This document shows positions 1 to 6,106 of a DNA stretch of 7,279 nucleotides, in pieces. The position numbers and the translations under genes were made by a program. Numbering within the stretch: the first letter of the stretch is position 1; every line of letters starts with the position of its first letter. The notes below the pieces were generated by a model. That model was given only the letters and a program-made list of their open reading frames with translations, made no database searches and had not been told where the DNA came from. The stretch covers positions 5,221 to 12,499 of the forward strand of contig QHRT01000071.1 in assembly GCA_003220195.1 (NCBI GenBank), in the 5' to 3' direction. Source of the stretch: Candidatus Rokuibacteriota bacterium (GTDB lineage: Bacteria > Methylomirabilota > Methylomirabilia > Rokubacteriales > CSP1-6).

Positions 1-554
1 TGGACGAGCCCGATCCGTCGCGCCTCGTGCGCGTCGAAGCGCTCGCCCGTCAGCGCGTAGCGCCGTACCTGTCGCACACCCATCGCGTCGGCGAGCTGCG
101 GGATGATGATGCCCGCCATCAGCCCCCAGCGCGTCTCGGAGATGGAAAAGATCGCATCGTCGGCCGCGATCGCGACGTCACACACCGCGACGAAGCCGGT
201 GCCGCCGCCGAAGCACCCGCCCTGGACGAGCGCGACGGTCGGGACGGGCAACGTGTTGAGACGATGCGTCGCCTCCGCGGTCGCCCGTGAGATCCGGACG
301 TTTTCCTCCTCCGATCGTCTCCCGACCTCTCGGAGCCAGGTGAGGTCCGCGCCGGCCTGAAAGTGCTTGCCGTTGCCGCGGAGCACCACGACGCGGGGAT
401 TCGACCTCTTGCCGAGGTCATCCATCGCCTGGTGGAGACCCTGGATCAGATCGCCGTTGTACGCGTTGTTCACGTCCGGGCGATTGAGCGTGACCGTCGC
501 GACACCGCGCCGGTCGACGTCCCAGAGGACGGTGGTGTTCGTCATGTTCATCAT
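1..554 (-). CDS. Enoyl-CoA hydratase/isomerase (crotonase) family protein, C-terminus cut by window edge
   Basis: The reverse strand is open from an ATG at 554 to the window edge, giving 184 residues of a family that usually has about 260. The fold is recognisable: LNRPDVNNAYN near residues 23-33, the oxyanion-hole segment HFQAGADL at 64-71, GGCFGGGTGF at 112-121, and ISETRWGL at 138-145. Crotonase-fold enzymes hydrate, isomerise or cleave acyl-CoA thioesters in the cytoplasm. Aligned by eye with rat crotonase, the second catalytic glutamate is kept (E140), but the first (Glu144 of crotonase) is glycine (G120). This pattern occurs in methylglutaconyl-CoA hydratase-like bacterial proteins and in enoyl-CoA isomerases, so the exact reaction is open. 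The start overlaps the stop of the upstream molybdenum hydroxylase gene as ATGA, and a GAGG lies 7 bases before it, so the two genes are probably co-transcribed and translationally coupled. In-frame ATGs at 551 and 545 are alternative starts. The family call is firm; the substrate is unknown. Confidence 0.9.
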   Translation of the reverse strand, partial: MMNMTNTTVLWDVDRRGVATVTLNRPDVNNAYNGDLIQGLHQAMDDLGKRSNPRVVVLRGNGKHFQAGADLTWLREVGRRSEEENVRISRATAEATHRLNTLPVPTVALVQGGCFGGGTGFVAVCDVAIAADDAIFSISETRWGLMAGIIIPQLADAMGVRQVRRYALTGERFDAHEARRIGLV

Positions 555-2905
555 GGTCGAACCTCGGGTGCTTTCGATTTCGCGATCTTTTCTCGCACGA
601 GCTGTGCGGTCACGGGCTGCTCGGTGATCACGACGCCGAACCGAGCCAGCGCGTCGTTGACCGCGTTCAGGATCGCCGCGGGCGCGCCCGTCGTGGCGGC
701 TTCGCCGACGCCCTTGAACCCGCCGGCCAGCTGCGGAGCCGGCGTCTCGAGATGGTGGATCGCGATCGGCGGCACGTCGGCCGCCGTGGCGACCGCATAG
801 TCCATCAGCGTCGTGGTGATCGGCTGCCCGGTATCGTCGTACTCGCAGTGCTCGAACAGCGCGCCGCCGAGGCCCTGAACGATCCCGCCGGCGACCTGAC
901 CTTCCACCAGCGCGGGGTTGACGATGCGGCCGCAGTCGTCCACCGCGACGTAGCGCAGCACGCGCACGCGGCCCGTCTCGACGTCGACGTCCACCATCGC
1001 GAGATGCGCGCCATTCGTGAACGTCCACGCCGCCGGGTTCGTGTAGTGCACGGTGGCATCCAGGCTCGGTTCGAGCCCTCGAAGCTCGTTCGAGCGGAAG
1101 TGCGTGGCCCGCGCCAGCTCGGCAAAGCTCAGGCGGTGGTCGGTCCCGCGCACGACGGCATGACCGTCGTGGAGCTCGACGTCGTCGGCATGCGCTTCGA
1201 GCAGCGCCGCCGCGACGCGACGGACTTTCTCGCCGAGCGCGCGCGCTGCCAGCATCGTCGCGCTGCCGCCGATCGGCATGCCGCGGCTCGCCCACGTGCC
1301 GCCGCCGTACGGCGTCAGCGCCGTGTCGCCCGAGAGCACGGTGACGCTCTCGATGGGAACGGTCAATTCGTCGGCGATGATCTGCGCCAGCGCCGTCCGC
1401 GTGCCTTGCCCCTGATCCGTCACGCCGACCAGCGCGGTGACCGCTCCCGACGGCTCGATGCGCAGCGTCGTCCCTTCCTGTCCGGAGATCGGCGCGCCCC
1501 CGACGCCGTAGAACTGCGCGCCCGGCCCGGTCAGCTCGATGAAGCACGAAAGCCCGATGCCGACGGCGCGTCCGGCGGCGCGAGCCGCGGTCTGCTCCCG
1601 ACGCAACTCGTCGTAGCGCGCCGACTCCAGCAGGCGGTCGAGCGCTTCGGTGTAGCTGCCGCTGTCGTACACGTTGCCGGTCACCGACGTGTACGGGAAC
1701 TCGTCGGGACGCACGAGATTGCGCCGCCGGATCTCGGCCGGATCGAGCCCGAGATCGCGCGCGACCACGTCGAGCATGCTCTCGGTCACGGCGGTGGCGA
1801 TGGGGTGGCCGACGGCTCGGTACTGCGAGGTGATCACCTTGTTCTGCGCCAGGACCGTGAGCGAGGCGGCGTAGTTTGGAATGCGATAGGGTCCGGGCAA
1901 GAGTCGGAGCACCTGGCCGCCCTCGACGACGCTCGAACGCGGATACGCGGAGTACGGACCGACCGTGGCCGTGATCCGCGCGCGCATCGCCGTGATCGTG
2001 CCGTCCCGGCGCGCGGCGACCTCGACCGCGATCGATTGCTCGCGCGCGTGGATGTCGGACACGAACGACTCGCGCCGCGTGGCGATGAATTTCACCGGTT
2101 GACCGGTCGCGATCGCGAGCGCGCACGCGGCCAGGTCGTCCTGGTAGACGTGGATCTTGATGCCGAAGCTGCCGCCCACGTCCGGCGCGATCACGCGCAC
2201 GCGGTGCTCCGGCAACCCGAACAGATCGGCGAGCACCGCTTGCATCATGTGCGGGACCTGCGTCGAGATCCACACGGTGAAAGCTCGCGTCGACGGCTCG
2301 AAGTCCGCCACCAGGCCGCGCGGCTCGAGCGGCACGCCGGTGTGGCGCCCGAGCTGGAACGTTTGCGCGTAGCGCCGGTCCGCCGCGGCGAACGCGGCGT
2401 CCACGTCGCCGCCGGCGAGGGTCGTGGAATAGATGACGTTGTCTCCCAGCTCGGGATGGATCAGCGGCGCGTCGGACCCGATCGCTTCTTCCGCCGAGAG
2501 CACCGGCGGTAACGGTTCGTAGTCGATGGTCACGAGGGCGGCGGCGTCGTCCGCTTCGGCACGGCTCCGCGCCGCGATCGCGACGACCGGCTCACCGACG
2601 TACCGGACCCGGTCCTGCGCGAGCGCGAGCATCGCGCCCGTTTTCATCCCGCGATAGTGCTGGAGGATGCCTCGACACGGCGCGCAGAGCTTCGCCGTCT
2701 CCTCACCGGTGAGCAGCCTCGCGACGCCCGGCGCTCGGCGCGCCGCGCTCGCGTCGATGGCGCGAATCCGGGCGTGAGCGTGAGGGCTGCGGACGATCGC
2801 CACGTGCAGAAGGCGCGGGAGCGTGATGTCGTCGACGAAGCGACCCCGGCCGGTGAGGAGCCGCGGGTCGTCGAGGCGCTTCACGGACGCGCCGACGTAC
2901 GTCAT
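551..2905 (-). CDS. Xanthine dehydrogenase family protein, molybdopterin-binding (large) subunit
   Basis: This is the catalytic subunit of a molybdenum hydroxylase, a class that inserts water-derived oxygen into C-H bonds of N-heterocycles, aldehydes or related compounds and passes electrons to 2Fe-2S and FAD subunits. From the ATG at 2905 it has 784 residues, normal for a stand-alone large subunit. It opens with YVGASVKRLDDPRLLTGRG, the usual N-terminus, followed by the a/b hammerhead domain (to about residue 130) and two cofactor-binding domains. Visible motifs are GGSFG at 244-248, DQGQGT at 497-502 and KGVGE at 731-735, whose glutamate (E735) matches the catalytic glutamate of the family. 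The loop that reads AYRCSFR in form I CO dehydrogenase reads QYRAVGH here, with no cysteine, so this is not a true CO dehydrogenase. In-frame starts at ATG 2926 and GTG 2941 would add 7 or 12 residues. I chose 2905 from family N-termini, although its own ribosome site is weak. No small or medium subunit is next to it in the window. Confidence 0.9.
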   Translation of the reverse strand: MTYVGASVKRLDDPRLLTGRGRFVDDITLPRLLHVAIVRSPHAHARIRAIDASAARRAPGVARLLTGEETAKLCAPCRGILQHYRGMKTGAMLALAQDRVRYVGEPVVAIAARSRAEADDAAALVTIDYEPLPPVLSAEEAIGSDAPLIHPELGDNVIYSTTLAGGDVDAAFAAADRRYAQTFQLGRHTGVPLEPRGLVADFEPSTRAFTVWISTQVPHMMQAVLADLFGLPEHRVRVIAPDVGGSFGIKIHVYQDDLAACALAIATGQPVKFIATRRESFVSDIHAREQSIAVEVAARRDGTITAMRARITATVGPYSAYPRSSVVEGGQVLRLLPGPYRIPNYAASLTVLAQNKVITSQYRAVGHPIATAVTESMLDVVARDLGLDPAEIRRRNLVRPDEFPYTSVTGNVYDSGSYTEALDRLLESARYDELRREQTAARAAGRAVGIGLSCFIELTGPGAQFYGVGGAPISGQEGTTLRIEPSGAVTALVGVTDQGQGTRTALAQIIADELTVPIESVTVLSGDTALTPYGGGTWASRGMPIGGSATMLAARALGEKVRRVAAALLEAHADDVELHDGHAVVRGTDHRLSFAELARATHFRSNELRGLEPSLDATVHYTNPAAWTFTNGAHLAMVDVDVETGRVRVLRYVAVDDCGRIVNPALVEGQVAGGIVQGLGGALFEHCEYDDTGQPITTTLMDYAVATAADVPPIAIHHLETPAPQLAGGFKGVGEAATTGAPAAILNAVNDALARFGVVITEQPVTAQLVREKIAKSKAPEVRP
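562..565 (-). promoter_or_regulatory. Ribosome binding site of the crotonase-family gene
   Basis: The reverse strand reads GAGG here, 7 bases before the ATG at 554, inside the last codons of the molybdenum hydroxylase gene. It supports 554 (or the adjacent ATG at 551) as the start rather than the later ATG at 545. Confidence 0.5.
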
Positions 2906-2934
2906 CTCGCGGCGGGACTGTATCATGCGCCTGA

Positions 2935-2963
2935 TTGACACCCCATATCCCCACTCCTATATT
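2935..2963 (+). promoter_or_regulatory. Sigma70-type promoter for the ABC transporter operon
   Basis: A perfect -35 box TTGACA (2935-2940) is followed by a 17-base spacer and a -10 box TATATT (2958-2963), a notably AT-rich patch in otherwise GC-rich DNA. Transcription would start near 2970, giving a leader of about 33 bases that contains the ribosome binding site of the solute-binding protein gene. The -35 box overlaps the longest possible N-terminal extension of the divergent molybdenum hydroxylase gene. This is read from the sequence only; I found no clear operator palindrome beside it and no equally good promoter pointing left. Confidence 0.65.
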
Positions 2964-2989
2964 GTCGCCACGACGACCTCCCGCTCGAG

Positions 2990-2995
2990 AAGGAG
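2990..2995 (+). promoter_or_regulatory. Ribosome binding site of the solute-binding protein gene
   Basis: AAGGAG lies 7 bases before the ATG at 3003. This near-ideal site fixes the start at 3003; the same frame stays open back to 2823, but that stretch runs through the divergent gene and the promoter. Confidence 0.8.
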
Positions 2996-3002
2996 AACTC
3001 CC

Positions 3003-4214
3003 ATGATCGATCGCCGCACGTTTTTGACCGGGACGATCGGTGCGGCCGCCGTGATGGCGTGCCCGGCGGTCCTGCGCGCGCAGGGCAGTCCGATTCGCAT
3101 CGGGTTCCCGCTGCCGCTCACCGGTCCCTTCGACTGGATCGCTGCCGATCAGCAGAAGGGCGCGCAGCTCGCGATGGACGTGCTCAACGCCAAGGGGGGT
3201 GCGCTCGGCCGCAAAGTGGAGGTGCTGTTCCGCGACGACGAGCTGAAGCCGGCCGTGGGCGCCCAGCGGACGAAAGAGCTGATCGAGAACCAGAACGTCG
3301 AGTTCATCGTCGGCGGTCTCGCGGCGCACGTGCAGATGGCCATCAACGAGCAGGCGAAGAAAGCGAACAAGATCTTCATCTCGATCAGCCAGTCCGACGA
3401 GATCAGCGCGAAGCCGGACTCCGGGCCCCTCACGTTCCACGAAGCGTTGAACCCGACGATCACGGGCCGCTCGGTCGGCGCCTGGGCCGTCAAGAACGTC
3501 GGCAAGAAATGGTGGATCGTCTACGCCGACTACGCCTGGGGCAAGCAGAACAACGCCGTCTTCACCGACGTGGTGCAGAAGAATGGCGGCACGGTGCTCG
3601 GGTCGACGCCCTATCCGCTCGGCAAGCCGGAGTTCTCGACGCACCTGCCGAAGATCCAGGCCGCCAGGCCCGAAGTGCTGCTCGCCGCCGTTCCCGGCAA
3701 CGACGCCGTCGCGTTCATGAAGCAGGCGATCAGCTTCGGATTGAAGCAGCAGACGAAGATCGTGTGGCCGCTCCACTTCGTGGATCTGGCCAAGACGGTC
3801 GGCATCGACGCCTTCGCGGACACGTACGGCGGCACGAGCTTCTACTGGGAGCTTCAGGACAGCGTGCCCGAGGCCAAGCATTACGTCGAAGCGTTCACGA
3901 AGAAGTTCAACCGGCCGCCCGACTCCTACAGCGGCTACGGGTACAGCGGCATCATGGAGGTCGCGCGCGGCATCGAGCTGGCGAAGTCGACGAACTCGGA
4001 TGCCGTCGCGACGGCGCTCCTGAACAACCCGAGCTACGCGCACTACAAGACCAAGCAGTGGTGGCGCAAGTGCGACCGCAAGGCGTTCCAGGACCTGTGG
4101 ATCGTCAAGGGGCGTCAGCAGCTCAAAGGTGAGTGGGGCTACTTCGACGTGGTGTCGAAGGTCGCCGCCGACGAGGCGCTCGACCGGACGTGCGGGGAGA
4201 AGGGCTACGCGTAG
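3003..4214 (+). CDS. Branched-chain amino acid-type ABC transporter, periplasmic substrate-binding protein
   Basis: This 403-residue protein belongs to the LivJ-like periplasmic binding protein family (type I fold, Peripla_BP_6), which captures amino acids, amides, urea or aromatic acids and delivers them to LivHM-type permeases. The N-terminus DRRTFLTG at 3-10, a hydrophobic stretch and LRA-QG at 24-28 form a Tat-like signal peptide, with likely cleavage after A26. The mature part begins with IRIGFPLPLTGPFDW (31-45), the standard first strand and ligand loop. FIVGG at 101-105 and VPGNDAVAFMKQA further on are also typical. The mature protein has only two cysteines, C357 in WWRKCD and C397 near the C-terminus, which could form a disulfide. 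It is the first gene of the rightward operon, directly behind a strong promoter, with livH starting 6 bases after its stop. Being first and having a good ribosome site fits the usual excess of binding protein over permease. The ligand cannot be assigned. Confidence 0.93.
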   Translation: MIDRRTFLTGTIGAAAVMACPAVLRAQGSPIRIGFPLPLTGPFDWIAADQQKGAQLAMDVLNAKGGALGRKVEVLFRDDELKPAVGAQRTKELIENQNVEFIVGGLAAHVQMAINEQAKKANKIFISISQSDEISAKPDSGPLTFHEALNPTITGRSVGAWAVKNVGKKWWIVYADYAWGKQNNAVFTDVVQKNGGTVLGSTPYPLGKPEFSTHLPKIQAARPEVLLAAVPGNDAVAFMKQAISFGLKQQTKIVWPLHFVDLAKTVGIDAFADTYGGTSFYWELQDSVPEAKHYVEAFTKKFNRPPDSYSGYGYSGIMEVARGIELAKSTNSDAVATALLNNPSYAHYKTKQWWRKCDRKAFQDLWIVKGRQQLKGEWGYFDVVSKVAADEALDRTCGEKGYA

Positions 4215-4220
4215 CGTCCG

Positions 4221-5105
4221 GTGATCGACGTCTCGCTCCAGGCTCTCGCCGCCCAGGCGTTCACCGGTCTCGTCCTGGGCGGCATTCTCGTCCTGCTCGC
4301 GATCGGCCTTTCGCTGATCTTCGGACTGATGGCCGTGGTGAACTTCGCCCACGGGTCGCTCTACATGCTGGGCGCATATTTCGGGTTCTTCGTCCTGGGA
4401 TTGACCCGCAGCTACTGGGCGGCGCTGATCCTCGCGCCCATCATGGTCGGGATCGTCGGTCTCGTCATCGAGCGCTTCCTCATGCGGCCCCTCTACGGCC
4501 GGAGTCCCGACGACGCATTGCTTCTGACCTTCGGGCTCTCGTTCGTGCTGATCGAGGCGGTCAAGCTCGTGTGGGGCAAGATGGGGCTCACGTTCGATCC
4601 GCCGAAGGCGTTCGCCGGCGCCATGAACCTCGGCTTCATGAGCTTTCCCGTCTATCGGCTGTTCATTCTCGCCGTCACCATCGTCGTGCTGGTGGCGCTC
4701 TGGTTCTTCCTCGAAAAGACGAACGTCGGGCTCATCGTGCGCGCCGGCACGCGCGATCCGCTGATGGTGCGAGCGCTCGGCATCGATCTCGGGCGCATCT
4801 GGTGGCTGGTCTTCGGTCTCGGCGTCGCCATGGCCGGTCTCGCGGGCGTCCTGGCCGGACCGTTGCGCGGCGTCTACGCGGACATGGGTCTCGAAATGAT
4901 CATCGAATCCTTCGTGGTCGTCGTGGTCGGCGGCATGGGCAGCCTCCCCGGCGCGATCGTGGCCGGCCTTCTGATCGGCGAGGTCGTGAGCCTCACGACC
5001 TTCTTCGCGCCGAAGCTCGCGGAGATCGTCGTGTTTCTCGTCATGGCGCTGGTGCTGCTGGTGAGGCCGAGCGGGCTCTTCGGCGAGGCGGGTCTCGCGG
5101 AGTGA
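4221..5105 (+). CDS. livH: LivH-type branched-chain amino acid ABC transporter permease
   Basis: This integral inner-membrane protein of 294 residues is one of the two permease subunits that form the channel of a Liv-type importer. Most of its length is hydrophobic, with about eight membrane segments. GLMAVVNFAHGSLYMLGAY at 35-53 is the LivH N-terminal signature. The cytoplasmic coupling region, contacting the ATPase, is RDPLMVRALGIDLGRIWW near 178-195, followed by GVAMAGLAGVLAGP (201-214). The C-terminal VVVVVGGMGSLPGAIVAG (232-249) is also characteristic. The start is a GTG 6 bases after the stop of the binding protein gene, with no good ribosome site of its own, so translation probably depends on coupling to the upstream gene. 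The end overlaps livM by 4 bases. The family is clear; the name describes family membership and does not prove leucine, isoleucine and valine as substrates. Confidence 0.92.
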   Translation: MIDVSLQALAAQAFTGLVLGGILVLLAIGLSLIFGLMAVVNFAHGSLYMLGAYFGFFVLGLTRSYWAALILAPIMVGIVGLVIERFLMRPLYGRSPDDALLLTFGLSFVLIEAVKLVWGKMGLTFDPPKAFAGAMNLGFMSFPVYRLFILAVTIVVLVALWFFLEKTNVGLIVRAGTRDPLMVRALGIDLGRIWWLVFGLGVAMAGLAGVLAGPLRGVYADMGLEMIIESFVVVVVGGMGSLPGAIVAGLLIGEVVSLTTFFAPKLAEIVVFLVMALVLLVRPSGLFGEAGLAE

Positions 5106-6067
5106 TCCGGCGAGCGCTGGCGCCCGTCGTTCACTGGGTCGCCGGTCATCCGGTGATCTCGATCATCGCGTTCTTCGCGGCGTTCCCGTTCCTCGTTCCG
5201 TACAAGTCGCTCGCGACGCAGGTGCTGGTCTACGGACTCTTCGCGCTGGGGTTCAATCTCCTGTATGGCTACACGGGCCTGCTGTCGTTCGGCCACGCGG
5301 CGTACTGGGGGCTCGGCGCCTACGGCACCGGCATCGCGCTCGCGAAGCTGAAGCTCGGATCGCTCTGGCTCGCCATCGCGATGGGGCTCGCCTCCGCCGT
5401 GATCGGCGGCGCGGTCGTCGGGTTCTTCTGCCTGCGCCGGCGCGGCATCTACTTCGCGATGCTGACCCTCGCGTTCTCGCAGGTCTTCTACTTCGCCGCG
5501 TTCCATCTCGCCGACATCACGGGAGGCGACGACGGGCTCCGCGGCATCCCGCAGCTCGCGCTGGGGCTCTTCGGGTACCAGGTCTCCCTCGCCAGCCCGC
5601 TCGCGTTCTATTACTTCGCGCTGGCGTGGGTCGCGCTCGCCGTCGCGGGGCTCAAGCGCGTGCTCGACTCGCCGTTCGGCGCCGTGCTGCTGGCGATCCG
5701 CGAGAACAGCGATCGCGCGTCGGCGTGCGGGTACGACGTCAACCGCGTGAAGCTCGTGTCGTTCGTGTTCTCCGCGCTGATCACCGGGCTCGCGGGATCG
5801 CTCGACGCGCTCAGATTGACCGTCGTTCCGGTCGAGTCGCTCTACTGGTCCACATCCGGCCAGCCGGTGATCATGACGCTGCTCGGCGGCGCCGGGACGT
5901 TCTTCGGCCCGTTCGTCGGCGCGGCGACGTTCCTGGTGCTCGCGGATCGGCTGAGCCTCTTCATCGAGTGGTGGCAGCTCGTCGTCGGGCTCGTCTTCAT
6001 GGCATTCGTGCTGTTCCTGCCGCGAGGGATCTGGGGCACGTTCCTGGGAGGGCTCGGTGTCCGTTGA
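5102..6067 (+). CDS. livM: LivM-type branched-chain amino acid ABC transporter permease
   Basis: This 321-residue membrane protein is the second permease subunit, the partner of LivH. It shows the LivM signature GYTGLLSFGHAAYWGLGAYG at 56-75, then GGDDGLRGIP at 141-150, and the ATPase-coupling segment SPFGAVLLAIRENSDRASAC at 190-209 followed by GYDVNRVKL and a membrane segment ending in GLAG. It ends with a hydrophobic segment and LFLPRGIWGTF, as is usual for the family. The GTG start overlaps the livH stop as GTGA. The frame stays open for 969 bases upstream of this GTG, through livH and the end of the binding protein gene, but that part translates to arginine-rich nonsense and is not coding. 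Size and motif order match a complete, intact gene. Confidence 0.92.
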   Translation: MIRRALAPVVHWVAGHPVISIIAFFAAFPFLVPYKSLATQVLVYGLFALGFNLLYGYTGLLSFGHAAYWGLGAYGTGIALAKLKLGSLWLAIAMGLASAVIGGAVVGFFCLRRRGIYFAMLTLAFSQVFYFAAFHLADITGGDDGLRGIPQLALGLFGYQVSLASPLAFYYFALAWVALAVAGLKRVLDSPFGAVLLAIRENSDRASACGYDVNRVKLVSFVFSALITGLAGSLDALRLTVVPVESLYWSTSGQPVIMTLLGGAGTFFGPFVGAATFLVLADRLSLFIEWWQLVVGLVFMAFVLFLPRGIWGTFLGGLGVR

Positions 6068-6106
6068 TGGATGGTCGCGCGTGACGCCTTTCGGAGCCGC
6101 TGCGGC

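Noticed and set aside
752..2512. A 586-codon open frame on the plus strand opposite the molybdenum hydroxylase gene
   Set aside because: The translation is arginine- and valine-rich without motifs, while the opposite strand encodes a clear full-length enzyme; it is a compositional shadow.
2944..2962. Imperfect mirror-like symmetry around ATATCCCCACTCCTATA in the promoter spacer, considered as an operator
   Set aside because: It is mirror rather than inverted symmetry and imperfect, so it gives no support for a dimeric repressor site or a hairpin.
2823..3002. N-terminal extension of the solute-binding protein to an upstream ATG at 2823
   Set aside because: It would place coding sequence over the promoter and antisense to the hydroxylase N-terminus, and would bury the Tat-like signal peptide. 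The ATG at 3003 has an ideal AAGGAG.
2703..4352. A 549-codon minus-strand frame running opposite the binding protein gene and through the promoter region into the hydroxylase gene
   Set aside because: It crosses the divergent intergenic region and overlaps two supported genes; its sequence is Arg/Asp/His-rich with no domain. It is not a natural extension of the hydroxylase, which uses a different frame.
4133..5101. A long upstream extension of the livM frame, which would give a 644-residue fusion protein
   Set aside because: The extra 323 residues are arginine-rich and overlap livH and the end of the binding protein gene; the GTG at 5102 gives a normal-length LivM.
6068..6106. Possible terminator or promoter between livM and the acyl-CoA dehydrogenase gene
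   Set aside because: The 39 bases show no stem followed by a T-run and no convincing -35/-10 pair.
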